Below, piece after piece: positions 7,416 through 17,500 of a stretch of DNA of 64,000 nucleotides. The DNA comes from an uncultured Parabacteroides sp. GTDB taxonomy: Bacteria > Bacteroidota > Bacteroidia > Bacteroidales > Tannerellaceae. The position numbers were made by a program, and so were the translations under genes. Below the pieces are notes generated by a model that was given only the letters and a program-made list of their open reading frames with translations, did not search any database and was not told the DNA's origin. Every line of letters begins with the position of its first letter. Position 1 is the first letter of the stretch. Location of the stretch: positions 1-64,000 of the forward strand of contig CASFJQ010000006.1 in assembly GCA_949295065.1 (NCBI GenBank), read 5' to 3'.

Positions 7416-10400
7416 ATGAAGCACAAATTACCCCTTGTATTACTCTCTTCCCTTTTGGGAATGCAGTGCATTGTTGCGCAGCAAATGAAAGTGACCGGAG
7501 TAGTGGTTAGTGAAGAAGATGGTCTTCCAGTGATAGGCGCGTCAGTAGTTGTTAAAGGTACAACTATTGGAACTGTAACGGATTTGGATGGTGCGTTCAC
7601 GCTTGATGTGGATAAGAATGCACAGTTGCAAATATCTTATGTCGGTATGCAGACACAAGATATCATAGCTAAGTCTAATATGCGGGTTCTGCTTAAAGCT
7701 GACGCGCAGGAACTTGATGATGTAATTGTTGTGGCATATGGAACAGCAAAAAAATCATCTTTTACGGGTTCGGCAACTTCTTTAGGGGCTAAAGATTTGG
7801 ATATACGACCTATAAACAATGCTGCACAGGCTTTGGAAGGAACAGCTCCAGGTTTGCAGATAATGTCCGGAAACGGACAACCGGGAGAATCTCCGGAAAT
7901 TCGTATCCGAGGCTTTGGCACGGTAAATGCATCTTCAGAGCCTCTTTATGTTGTTGATGGCAGTATATATAATGGTTCGATTGCTGATATTAATCCTTCT
8001 GATATTGAATCAATGACTGTGTTGAAAGATGCTGCATCGACTTCTCTTTATGGTTCAAGTGCCGGAAACGGTGTTATTCTTATAACAACTAAAAAAGGAA
8101 AAAGCGGCAAACCTTCTATCTCTCTTAATATAAGTCAGGGATTTAGCGGTCGTGCAATTAAAGAATATGACCGTGTAAATGTTTGGGATTATTATCCTTT
8201 GATGTGGGAACAGAAGTATAACCAGTATATCACTTCCGGTAAAACTCCGGAATATGCCGGAACACAGGCTGTGACTGATGCTTTCAACCTGGTGAAATAT
8301 AATCCGTTCAAAGGTGTTCCTAATGATCAGATTATAATGCCCGACGGACAATTGAATCCTGCCGCAACAACTCTTCTTTACGGTGATGACCTTGATTGGG
8401 AAAAAGCTATCAGTCGTATAGGATATCGTGGTGAATATAATGTTTCATATAGCACAAGTTCTGAAAACAGTGACAGTTATGTTTCATTAGGATACCTTAA
8501 AGATAACGGCTATGTTATCAAATCTGATTTCGAGCGTTTTTCCGGACGTGCGAATGTAAATATAAAACCGACTAAGTGGTTGAAGACGGGATTTAATGTT
8601 GCTGCTACCCGTTCGTCATCTACAACAGCTAATACTCAGAATAACAGCGCCGGTTATAACAACCCGTTTTATTTCTCAAGAAATATAGGTCCGGTTTATC
8701 CTGTGCATGAACATGACATGACTACAGGAGAATATATTCTTGATTCAAATGGCAACAAGATTTATGATTATATGGGAACTCGTGGAACAGGAGCTTCTTC
8801 GGGAAGACATATTGTTGCCGAAACAGAATTCAACGACAGAAGTTCTACACGTGATGCGGTTAATGCTCGTACTTATGCTGATTTCTATTTGTTTGACGGC
8901 TTTACTGCAACAGTGAATGCTTCATTGGAAAACTCAAATTACAAATTTACCAGCTTTGAGAATAAATTGGTTGGCGACGGTCAGGGTTCCGGACGTTTGT
9001 CAAAGACTCAGACAAGAATGACTACTGTTACTTTCAACCAGTTGTTGCAATATAACAAATCGTTCGGTTTACACAATCTGGAAGCTATGCTTGGTCATGA
9101 AAGTTATTCATATCAGTATGAGTATTCATATGGTATGCGCCAGGGACAGACTTTGGATAATCTGCTTGAGTTTGATAATTTCAATACAATCAATACTCTC
9201 AGCTCTTACACTGATAAATATCGTAAAGAAGGTTATTTTGCCAGAGTAAACTATAATTATGCAGATAAGTATTATGTGTCAATGTCGTACAGACGTGATG
9301 GTTCATCTCGTTTTGCAAAAGACAATCGTTGGGGTAATTTCTGGTCTGCAGGTCTTTCATGGAGAATAGATCAGGAAGATTTTATGGAGGATATAAAATG
9401 GATAAACAGTTTGAAACTCCGTGCTTCATATGGTCAGACTGGTAATGATGCTATTCTTAATGAAAGCGACCTGAACGACTATTATCCTTATTATACTCTC
9501 TATCAGTTGGGCTATGCCAACGGTTCACAGGCAGGAGTTCTGTTCGGCAAGTTCGGTAATCCTGATTTGGTTTGGGAAAAACAGGTCAGCTCAGACGTGG
9601 CAGTAGAGTTCGGACTCTTCGACCGTTTGACAGGTTCCGTTGAATATTTCAACAAACAGTCTGATGATTTGTTGTTCGAAGTGCCAACTCCACTTTCTAA
9701 TGGTGTGACAAGTATCTGGAAAAATATCGGAAAGGTTAGTAACTCAGGTGTTGAAATAGCATTGGATTATAGAATTCTTAAAAATGATAGTTGGACATGG
9801 AATGTAGGTGCTAATGCAACCTTCCTGAAAAATACAATCAAGAGTCTGCCAAGTGAGTCTATTATCGACGGAACCAAGAAACTTGAGGTTGGACACTCAA
9901 TATATGAGTTCTGGCTTAAGGATTATGTCGGCGTAGATCCTCAGACAGGTTCTGTTCTATATACATTTGCCGACAATGATCCTAATATTAAATGGAATGA
10001 CGAAACTTGTTTTGAAAGAGACGGTAAACGTCTGACTACAGACCAGGCTTTGGCTCAGTATCATTATGCCGGCAGTGCCATTCCAAAGGTATATGGTGGT
10101 GTAAATACTACTCTTCGTTTCAAGGCATTTGAGTTTGCAGCTGTGTTCTCTTATCAGTTAGGAGGAAAGATGTATAACTCTAGTTATGCTAATCTGATGA
10201 GTGTGAATAATTTTGGTGGAGCGATGCATACCGATGTCCTTAACCGTTGGCAGAAACCTGGTGATGTGACAGATGTTCCGCGTCTTGATGCCGGACAGGA
10301 AACTAATTTCAATGCTCAGTCGGATCGCTGGCTTATGAGCTCGGACTATTTCAACATCAAGTCTTTGTCTCTTGGCTATAATCTTCCGAAATCGTTCTTG

Positions 10401-10565
10401 AACAAGTTTACTATTCAGAATGCCCGTCTGTCAGTTAGCGGTGAGAATATTTTCATGTTTACAGCAAAATCCGGTATGAACCCGCTTCAGGCATTCAATG
10501 GTATAAGCAATAACGCATATTTGCCTTCAAGGACATTTACTTTTGCTTTGAACATAACATTGTAA
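7416..10565 (+). CDS. SusC/RagA family TonB-dependent outer-membrane transporter
   Basis: 1049 residues from the ATG at 7416; a GTG-initiated frame opens 33 bases earlier but adds residues before a good signal peptide (MKHKLPLVLLSSLLGM..VAQQ). The N-terminal carboxypeptidase-regulatory-like domain (about 25-105: VTGVVVSEEDGLPVIGASVV) is followed by the TonB-box/plug start LDDVIVVAYGTAKK, the plug signature SRIRGFGTVN-like IRIRGFGTVNASSEPLYVVDG (split here as IRIRGFGTVN and EPLYVVDG), and a large beta-barrel ending in the aromatic terminus TFTFALNITL. With SusD it imports oligomers across the outer membrane. No glycosidase, peptidase or ECF/hybrid sensor lies beside it, so the substrate cannot be predicted. 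Confidence 0.96.
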   Translation: MKHKLPLVLLSSLLGMQCIVAQQMKVTGVVVSEEDGLPVIGASVVVKGTTIGTVTDLDGAFTLDVDKNAQLQISYVGMQTQDIIAKSNMRVLLKADAQELDDVIVVAYGTAKKSSFTGSATSLGAKDLDIRPINNAAQALEGTAPGLQIMSGNGQPGESPEIRIRGFGTVNASSEPLYVVDGSIYNGSIADINPSDIESMTVLKDAASTSLYGSSAGNGVILITTKKGKSGKPSISLNISQGFSGRAIKEYDRVNVWDYYPLMWEQKYNQYITSGKTPEYAGTQAVTDAFNLVKYNPFKGVPNDQIIMPDGQLNPAATTLLYGDDLDWEKAISRIGYRGEYNVSYSTSSENSDSYVSLGYLKDNGYVIKSDFERFSGRANVNIKPTKWLKTGFNVAATRSSSTTANTQNNSAGYNNPFYFSRNIGPVYPVHEHDMTTGEYILDSNGNKIYDYMGTRGTGASSGRHIVAETEFNDRSSTRDAVNARTYADFYLFDGFTATVNASLENSNYKFTSFENKLVGDGQGSGRLSKTQTRMTTVTFNQLLQYNKSFGLHNLEAMLGHESYSYQYEYSYGMRQGQTLDNLLEFDNFNTINTLSSYTDKYRKEGYFARVNYNYADKYYVSMSYRRDGSSRFAKDNRWGNFWSAGLSWRIDQEDFMEDIKWINSLKLRASYGQTGNDAILNESDLNDYYPYYTLYQLGYANGSQAGVLFGKFGNPDLVWEKQVSSDVAVEFGLFDRLTGSVEYFNKQSDDLLFEVPTPLSNGVTSIWKNIGKVSNSGVEIALDYRILKNDSWTWNVGANATFLKNTIKSLPSESIIDGTKKLEVGHSIYEFWLKDYVGVDPQTGSVLYTFADNDPNIKWNDETCFERDGKRLTTDQALAQYHYAGSAIPKVYGGVNTTLRFKAFEFAAVFSYQLGGKMYNSSYANLMSVNNFGGAMHTDVLNRWQKPGDVTDVPRLDAGQETNFNAQSDRWLMSSDYFNIKSLSLGYNLPKSFLNKFTIQNARLSVSGENIFMFTAKSGMNPLQAFNGISNNAYLPSRTFTFALNITL

Positions 10566-10573
10566 ATCGAGAA

Positions 10574-10629
10574 GATGAGGCATCAGTGACAAGGCACCAG
10601 GGAGTTTGTTCCCTTGCCGCCTCCTCGTC
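10574..10629 (+). promoter_or_regulatory. intercistronic stem-loop between susC and susD
   Basis: Three stacked stems: GATGAGG (10574-10580) with CCTCGTC (10623-10629), GGCA (10593-10596) with TGCC (10615-10618), and GGGA (10600-10603) with TCCC (10610-10613). There is no T-tract, so it is more likely an RNA-stability or differential-expression element than a full terminator. Confidence 0.55.
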
Positions 10630-10667
10630 AATTCGTTTCGTCAACTTAAATTAAAATTGAATACAAT

Positions 10668-12161
10668 ATGAAAGCAATAAAATATACAACAATTGCCGCT
10701 GCCTTGATTGGTGCTGCGGCTCTCGGCTCTTGCTCTTCTGATTTTATGGATACTGCTCCAACAGACAAGGTGCCTGATGCTCTTATCAAGGAAACTGTGG
10801 ACAATCTTTACACTGCGCTTAATGGCACTCATCGTGCCATGTACATACAATATAGCCGCCAGGACCAGGGTGGTGAAGCTTCTATGAATATAAAACGTGA
10901 TATGTTGGGCGAAGATTTGCTCAACTCTTCAACAGGTAACGGTTGGTATATCAGTAATGCCCGCTGGATAGACCATAGAAATCCAACATCTTATTTGGCT
11001 TATTATCCGTTTGAGTTTTATTATAAGCTGATTCTTAATGCGAATTTCTTCCTTGAATCAATAGATGACGCGTCGGGTGAGGATCAAAACCGCAGAACCG
11101 GTGTAAAGGCTGAAGCTCTTTGCTTCCGTGCATGGTCACATTTCCAGTTAGTACAGCTTTATGGAAAACGCTATGAAGCAGGAAAGACAAACGACCAGCT
11201 TGGTGTTCCTTATAAGAAACAGTCGGAAATGCAAGATTCTCCACGTAATACAGTTGAGGAAGTTTATCAGTTTGCAAACGAGGATTTGGATGCAGCTATC
11301 GAACTTATGAAGAATTACAAAGCTGAAGATTTGAACCATTTCTCTTTGGAAGTAGCATATGGTTTGAAAGCCAGAGTTGCTTTGGCTCAGCAGAATTGGG
11401 CAGATGCTGCAAAATATTCAGGCTTGGCAATAGAAACGGCTTTGGCTAACGGCCGCCGTTTGATGAGCGGCGATGAGTTGATGAATGGATTTGCAGAAGC
11501 ATCAAAGAATCCGGAATGGATGTGGGCTTCATTGGTACAGTCTGATCAGACTATCTATTTCTATTCATTTATGGCATTTATGTCTTGGAACTTTAACTCA
11601 ACAAATATCCGACAGAATCCTAAATGTATTATTGACCGTTTGTATAATATGATTTCTGAAACTGACGTGCGCCGTCAGTGGTGGGATCCGACGGGTGAAG
11701 CTGCAATGGCTGGTTCCAACTTTACGCCGGCAAAATATCAGAACAGGAAATTCACATCTGTATCTTCTTCAACTCCGGTTTCGGACGTAGTTTATATGCG
11801 TCTTGCTGAAATGTATCTGATGAAGGCTGAAGCAGAGGCTCGTTCCGGAAATGAAGGTGCTGCTAAAAATACATTGCTTGAATTGGTTCAGACTCGTGAC
11901 CCTGAGTATAAGCTTTCGGCCAATAGTGGTGCAGCTTTAATTGAAGAGATTCTTACACAGCGCCGTATTGAACTTTGGGGCGAGGGTTTCCGTTTCACAG
12001 ACTTGAAGCGTTTGAATCTTGCACTTGACAGAACAAATTCAAATCACGACGAGGCTGTCAGTCAGACCATGTCCGTCCCTGCTGGTGACAAGCGGTGGGA
12101 GTTCGTGATTTCGCAGAAGGAAATGGATGCTAATCCTGCTATGGTTCAGAACGAGCTTTAA
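10668..12161 (+). CDS. SusD/RagB family surface lipoprotein
   Basis: 497 residues. The lipoprotein signal ends ALGSCSSDFMDT (Cys 22), the typical SusD start with a following tryptophan/methionine-rich DF.D segment. The TPR-like SusD N-domain is visible (KAEALCFRAWSHFQLVQLYG around 140-160), and the C-terminal RagB/SusD signature is present (VVYMRLAEMYLMKAEA, then ILTQRRIELWGEGFRFTDLKR). It forms the lid over the SusC barrel and binds substrate at the cell surface. It lies 102 bp after susC and is almost certainly co-transcribed. The pair is followed by a strong terminator, with no further locus genes. Confidence 0.96.
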   Translation: MKAIKYTTIAAALIGAAALGSCSSDFMDTAPTDKVPDALIKETVDNLYTALNGTHRAMYIQYSRQDQGGEASMNIKRDMLGEDLLNSSTGNGWYISNARWIDHRNPTSYLAYYPFEFYYKLILNANFFLESIDDASGEDQNRRTGVKAEALCFRAWSHFQLVQLYGKRYEAGKTNDQLGVPYKKQSEMQDSPRNTVEEVYQFANEDLDAAIELMKNYKAEDLNHFSLEVAYGLKARVALAQQNWADAAKYSGLAIETALANGRRLMSGDELMNGFAEASKNPEWMWASLVQSDQTIYFYSFMAFMSWNFNSTNIRQNPKCIIDRLYNMISETDVRRQWWDPTGEAAMAGSNFTPAKYQNRKFTSVSSSTPVSDVVYMRLAEMYLMKAEAEARSGNEGAAKNTLLELVQTRDPEYKLSANSGAALIEEILTQRRIELWGEGFRFTDLKRLNLALDRTNSNHDEAVSQTMSVPAGDKRWEFVISQKEMDANPAMVQNEL

Positions 12162-12213
12162 TTCCTTACGGCACGCATATATACTTGTGGGTGTTACAAA
12201 AACATAAAAAATC

Positions 12214-12297
12214 AAACATAGAGGCACAAAGCTGCAGAGGTAATATATTGAGAATAAATAAAATAAAAAACTCTGTGTGCTCTGTGTCTCTGTGTTT
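12214..12297. repeat. CACAGAG-type inverted repeat
   Basis: Left arm AAACATAGAGGCACAAAG (12214-12231) and the complement of the right arm (12271-12297), which reads AAACACAGAGACACAGAG, form an imperfect stem of about 25 bp with an A/T-rich loop. The same word order recurs at 62640-62663. Short CACAGAG-rich intergenic repeats of this type are widespread in unrelated bacterial genomes. Confidence 0.6.
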
Positions 12298-12330
12298 AAA
12301 TTAGTTTTGCAACATCCTCTATTCCTGAAA

Positions 12331-12374
12331 GTTCAGACCGGATTGAATAACGTTCAGCTGGTCTGAACTTTTTT
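12331..12374 (+). terminator. terminator of the susCD transcript
   Basis: 9-bp perfect stem GTTCAGACC (12331-12339) / GGTCTGAAC (12360-12368), followed by a T-tract (12369-12374). It also lies close to the end of the convergent AraC gene. Confidence 0.8.
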
Positions 12375-12426
12375 GTCTTTTTTACTTGATAAATAAATAA
12401 TTTCGAGTTGTTTGGAAATGCCTGGC

Positions 12427-13332
12427 TCATCCTTTTTGATATTCCGAAGGCGAGCAACCAACCTTTCCCTTGAAATACTTTCCGAAAAAAGACTGGTTGG
12501 CGAAATTCAGCATGTCCGAGATTTGTTGCACATTGTATTTCCTGCTTTTCAACAGAGCTTTGGCCTCAAGGATTACGAAGTCAGTAATCCAGTCCGTTGC
12601 GAAGCGCCCGCTAACTTTATGGATTACCTGCGAGAGGTATTTGGGGGTTACACACAGCACGTCGGCATAATACGAAATCCTCCTTTCCTTCGTGTAGTTT
12701 TTCTGTACTTCTTCGATAAATCTTGTATAGAGATTCAATTGCCTGCTGCTTTTTCCCGAAGTTTTACCATAGGTTGAGTCTGAGGTAAGTAGATATTTAT
12801 AGGCATTGTATGTAAGCGCCTGAGTATATCCAAGTAAAGCTCCTTTACGGAATGGATTGTCTTTTTCCTTGATTTTTGCTTTCATCAGGTGATAGATAGC
12901 CATTGATTCTTCCATTGCTTCAGGTGGAAGGTGATATAGAGGAGAGGCGTATAACCTTCGTTGAAGTGACATTGTTGCCTCAATTTGGTGTGTGGTCTGG
13001 AAATATTCGGAAGAAAAGGCAATCACAGCAATCTTGACGTCATCACTCATGCCATGGTAAACTCCGATAGTTCCTTCCTGCACGATTATAATATCATTGG
13101 CATGAAGTTCGAATTCTTGCAGGTTGACTTGCACCTGCATTCGTCCGGCAAGGCAGAAAAGTACGGTGGTGAAGTCAAGTTTCACCGGGTGATTCACGAA
13201 TTCGAAATCAGCGTAGCCTTGTTCATTGGCATCGTCGATGTTGTCAATCAGTATAAGTTCCTTGTCCAGATGGATAGCTGAGTCTTCTGCGGAGAGCCTG
13301 ATCAAATCCAAATTCCAATATGCTTGTTTCAT
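12427..13332 (-). CDS. AraC-family transcriptional regulator, divergent from RND operon
   Basis: 301 residues from the start chosen at 13332 (MKQAYWNLDLIRLS). A longer frame opens at 13401, but a perfect -7 box (13362-13369) lies inside it. The N-terminal half (about 20-130) looks like a cupin ligand-binding domain (FCLAGRMQVQVNLQEFELHANDIIIV). The C-terminal AraC domain is clear: ISYYADVLCVTPKYLSQVIH and YNVQQISDMLNFANQSFFGK, ending CSPSEYQKG. It is transcribed away from the membrane-fusion protein gene, with 165 bp between them, and probably regulates that efflux operon (inference from position). The inducer is not evident. Confidence 0.93.
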   Translation of the reverse strand: MKQAYWNLDLIRLSAEDSAIHLDKELILIDNIDDANEQGYADFEFVNHPVKLDFTTVLFCLAGRMQVQVNLQEFELHANDIIIVQEGTIGVYHGMSDDVKIAVIAFSSEYFQTTHQIEATMSLQRRLYASPLYHLPPEAMEESMAIYHLMKAKIKEKDNPFRKGALLGYTQALTYNAYKYLLTSDSTYGKTSGKSSRQLNLYTRFIEEVQKNYTKERRISYYADVLCVTPKYLSQVIHKVSGRFATDWITDFVILEAKALLKSRKYNVQQISDMLNFANQSFFGKYFKGKVGCSPSEYQKG

Positions 13333-13361
13333 TTTGTCAAATACTATTACTTTTAGACGAA

Positions 13362-13369
13362 CAAATTTA
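13362..13369 (-). promoter_or_regulatory. -7 box of the AraC gene
   Basis: Minus strand TAAATTTG, a perfect TAnnTTTG, 30 bases before the start codon at 13332. No clear TTTG at -33. Confidence 0.5.
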
Positions 13370-13497
13370 TATGTTTTATTGATATAATTCCATTTTGTCA
13401 TCCATTAGAACAAAATACTCTCCATTTACAGTATAAGTTATGTCGTATAAATAAGGAACTTCGCAGCTAGAAAATAATATTTAATTGAATTAGAATA

Positions 13498-14559
13498 ATG
13501 AAAAGACTGATTACGATGTTTATTGCCGCCGGAATACTCTGTTCCTGCAGCGGAACAACGGGTGAGCATTCCCTGATACGAAGTGTTGAACTGGTGGAAC
13601 CGGAAATATTGGATTCCACTCGTGTGATAACTCATCCTGGTATTGTCCGTGAGGCACATTCTATTAATCTCGGTTTCAAAACGCCGGGACAGATTGAGCA
13701 TATCTACGTTCGTGAGGGTGATTATGTGCGGCAAGGCACATTGTTGGCAGAATTGGATGATGCCGACTATCTTTTGGGAGTAAAAGCTTTGCAGATCCAA
13801 TATGACCAACTCGAGGATGAGGTTCGTAGGACAGGACAGCTTTTTGCCCAAAAAAGTGTTTCTGCAAATGACTATGAAAAGGCTGTTGCGGGATTGAACC
13901 AATTGGGCGTACAACTCCAGGTGAACAAGAATAAACTCGATTATACAAAACTTTATGCTCCGACCGACGGATTCATCCGTAGCGTTAACTTTTCTCCGGC
14001 TGAGATGGTTGATGCCGGAACCTCACTGTTCACATTACTCGACGTGTCGCATATGGAAGTTGTAGTAGATATTCCGGTTTCAGAATATCTTGAACGTGAG
14101 CAATTCATGCGCTACTATTGTAAGGCAAATAACGCAGCTGGCAAGATACCAATGAGACTGTTGAGCCTTACACCTAAGGCAGACGGAAATCAATTATATC
14201 AGTTACGCCTCGCATTTACAGAACAAGTCAAAGAGCAGCTGACAGCAGGAATGAATGTTGAAATAGGAATTGTGGTGACAAATACAGCTTCCGCCCGTGG
14301 AGTATCTGTACCTTTATGCTCTGTTTTCAGCGATAACAATACTAACGAATCATGTGTGTGGGTGTTCGAATCTGATTCAACGGTCACAAAGCGCCAGGTA
14401 GAGCTTGGAGGAATGGATGCTGAAGGACGAGCTGTAATTGTCGGAGGGTTGAAAGGAGATGAACGCATCGTTCGGAGTGGTGTGAATGTACTTCAGGAAG
14501 GTGAGCGAGTTGTTGTGTTGGAAAAACCTGGTAAAACCAATATAGGAGGATTGCTGTAA
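13498..14559 (+). CDS. RND efflux periplasmic adaptor (HlyD/AcrA family)
   Basis: 353 residues. The lipoprotein-type N-terminus (MKRLITMFIAAGILCSC) suggests inner-membrane anchoring by lipid. The membrane-fusion pattern is visible: lipoyl half-motif LGFKTPGQIEHIYVREGDYV (about 55-75), a helical hairpin around residues 95-140, the second half TKLYAPTDGFIRSVNFSPAE, then a beta-barrel domain. It bridges the RND pump and the TolC channel. First gene of a three-gene operon: its TAA stop overlaps the next ATG by one base (TAATG), so translation is probably coupled. Likely controlled by the divergent AraC regulator. Confidence 0.95.
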   Translation: MKRLITMFIAAGILCSCSGTTGEHSLIRSVELVEPEILDSTRVITHPGIVREAHSINLGFKTPGQIEHIYVREGDYVRQGTLLAELDDADYLLGVKALQIQYDQLEDEVRRTGQLFAQKSVSANDYEKAVAGLNQLGVQLQVNKNKLDYTKLYAPTDGFIRSVNFSPAEMVDAGTSLFTLLDVSHMEVVVDIPVSEYLEREQFMRYYCKANNAAGKIPMRLLSLTPKADGNQLYQLRLAFTEQVKEQLTAGMNVEIGIVVTNTASARGVSVPLCSVFSDNNTNESCVWVFESDSTVTKRQVELGGMDAEGRAVIVGGLKGDERIVRSGVNVLQEGERVVVLEKPGKTNIGGLL

Positions 14560-17500
14560 TGAAAATGACGGAGTTTTTCATACGGCGGCCGGTTTTGTTC
14601 TGGTCGCTCATCGTTGCAATACTTATAGCAGGAGTATTGGCTTTTGTGCAGATACCTAAACTTGAGGATCCGGCTGTATCTGCAAAACAGGCAATGGTTG
14701 TGGTCTTATGGCCTGGAGCAAGCGCGCATGAAATGGAATTGAAAGTCGCCCAGGTGATGGAAGACGAGTTGCGTGCCTTGCCTAATGTGAAGAAAGTAAA
14801 GACTGAGTGCCAGAATGGTTCTTCCATTTTTACCGTAGAGTTCCAGATGACAGTCCTGAACCGGGATTTGGAGCAGCATTTTGATTTGCTGCGCCGCAAG
14901 GTTAACGACGCATCTTTACGCCTGCCGCAAGGCTGTTATAATCCTATGGTGATAGATGATATGATGGATGTTTATGGAATTTTCTATGCCTTCACAGGTG
15001 ATGGATATGATTATCCGGAAATGTATAAATACGCCAAATATATCCGTCGTGAGTTACTGGACGTAAAAGGAGTAAAGCGAATCAATATTGCCGGCAATCG
15101 TGATGAGGTAATCAACATTGTCCTTTCCAAAGAGCAGATAGCACGCAACGGCATAATCCCGACACAGATTATGGCTTCTTTGCAGTCTGCCGGAAAAATA
15201 GTGAATGCCGGAAAATATCAAAGCGGAGATGAACGGATAGCCCTTTATGTCGGCTCGCCGGTCGAGAACGAAGAAGATATCCGCAATTTGCTTATTCAGA
15301 CTATGGATGGCAAGACTATACGTGTCGGTGATATTGCACGTGTTGAACGGACTTATGCCGAGCCACAGCGTAATGGCTTTTTTGTGGACGGCAAGCCGGC
15401 TCTTGCCATTTGCGTGGCTATGGAATCCTCGGCAATCGTACCGGATGTCGGTAAGGCTGTTGATGAACGTTTGGCTGAGGCTATGAAGCGCATTCCGGCC
15501 GGATTCGACACAGAAAAGATTTTTTTCCAGCCAGACAAGGTGGATGAGGCTGTTACTTCATTCATGTGGAATCTTGTAGAGTCGGTGGCAATTGTTATCC
15601 TGGTTCTTATTTTCACTATGGGACTTCGCAGTGGTTTGATTATAGGCTTTGGGCTGGTGCTTACTGTGTCTGTGTCTTTCCCGATACTTCTTGCCTGTGG
15701 AACGACGTTGCAGCGTATTTCTCTCGGTGCATTCATCGTGGCGATGGGTATGCTTGTTGATAATGCTGTTGTGATTATGGATGGAATTCTGGTTGATAAG
15801 AAACGAGGATTGTCTCCTAAAATATATCTTTATCGTATTGGTCGTAACACCGCTTTCCCGTTGTTGGGTGCAACAATAATAGCAGCTTCTACTTTTTTAT
15901 GTGTTTATCTTTCGCCTGACTCAGCAGGCGAATATGCCAGAGACCTTTTCCTTGTGTTGTGCGTGAGCCTGCTTGCAAGTTGGGTCTTGGCGTTAGTTCA
16001 GGTTCCTGTCTGTGCCAAAAGCTGGTTGCCTGTTAGGGAAAAGAGAAACGGAAACAAAGAGGCAGTCATGAATTCTCCAGTACACAACTTTGTGCGTCGA
16101 ACAATTACTTTTCTTATAGGATATAAACGTGCTACAATAATCACGGCGTTCTGCCTTTTGGTTCTTTGTGTTTTTGGCATGACACGTGTGAAGAATATGT
16201 TTTTCCCCGACTTTGATTATAAACAGTTCGTGGTTGAGTGTTTCTTCCCTTCTGCAACTGATGCCAACGTTGTGCGTGATAATTTGCTGGCGATGAGCAA
16301 GCAGCTCTCAGAGAATCCGGAAATCGAAAGAATAGCAGTCAGCCAGGGGTCAGCTCCTGCGCATTATTGTCTTGTACGCCCTATGACGTCCGGAGGCGAT
16401 TGCTACGGAGAGATTACCATCGATTGCAAGGACTATAAGACAGTAGTGGAACAGATTCCTTCAGTACGTGAACAACTTCGCAAGGCATATCCTGAAGCTT
16501 ATATTCGTATTCGTAAATACAATTTTTCCATTGCAACTACACATACTGTAGAGGTTGAGTTTGCCGGCCCGGACCCGACAGTATTAAGAAATTTGAGCTC
16601 GCAGGCTGAAGCTATCATGCGCCGCTGCCCATATGTTGATGCCTATTCGGTTCAGAATAACTGGAAGCCTATGGGAAAAGCTCTCTTCGCTGATTACGTT
16701 AAACAAGACGCCTTGCGTTCCGGAATCAGCCGCAGTGATGTAGGCAACGCATTGTTAGCTGCTACTGACGGCATGCCAGTTGGTGTATTGAACGACCAAG
16801 ACCGCATGGTAACTCTCAACCTGCAGGTCCGTAATGCTGACGGTAGCCGTATCCGCGATTTAGGCAATATTCCGGTATGGAGCATGATGAATGTTCATTT
16901 GACTAATGATGAATTACAAGGAGCACTTGCCGGAGGTGATGCCGTCAGTGAATTGCAGGACAAGCTCTTTCGTGCCACTCCGCTAAGTAACATCACAGAT
17001 AGTCTTCGTCTTGATTGGAACGAAGATGTAGTTTATAGAATGAATGGCAGGCGAGTGATTGAGGCGGAATGCGACCCGAATCCGTATCGCGACGACGCAA
17101 CTCCTGCAAAGGTTGTCGCTTCCATCAAGGATGAGATAGAATCTATTCCTTTGCCAGATGGTTACACTTTGAGATGGGTTGGTGAAGGTGAATTGCAATA
17201 TGAAGCTACGATCAATCTGTTGAAATATGTTCCGTTGACAGTATTTCTCATAATAGGCATTTTGCTGTTGTTGTTTAATAGCTGGCGTAAGGTAATTCTT
17301 ATTCTGTTGTGTTTCCCGTTTGTGTTCTGTGGAATAACTCCATCACTTCTTTTTAGCGGACAACCGATGACTTTTATGGCAATTATAGGTTTATTAGGAC
17401 TTATAGGTATGATGGTAAAGAATGCTATTGTGCTTGTAGATGAAATCAACAGACTTCAAGTAGAAGAGAAAATCTCTCCTTATACGGCTGTGATTGAGGC

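Noticed and set aside
12412..12777. 121-codon ORF on the plus strand
   Set aside because: It lies entirely antisense to the end of the AraC gene, which has clear family motifs.
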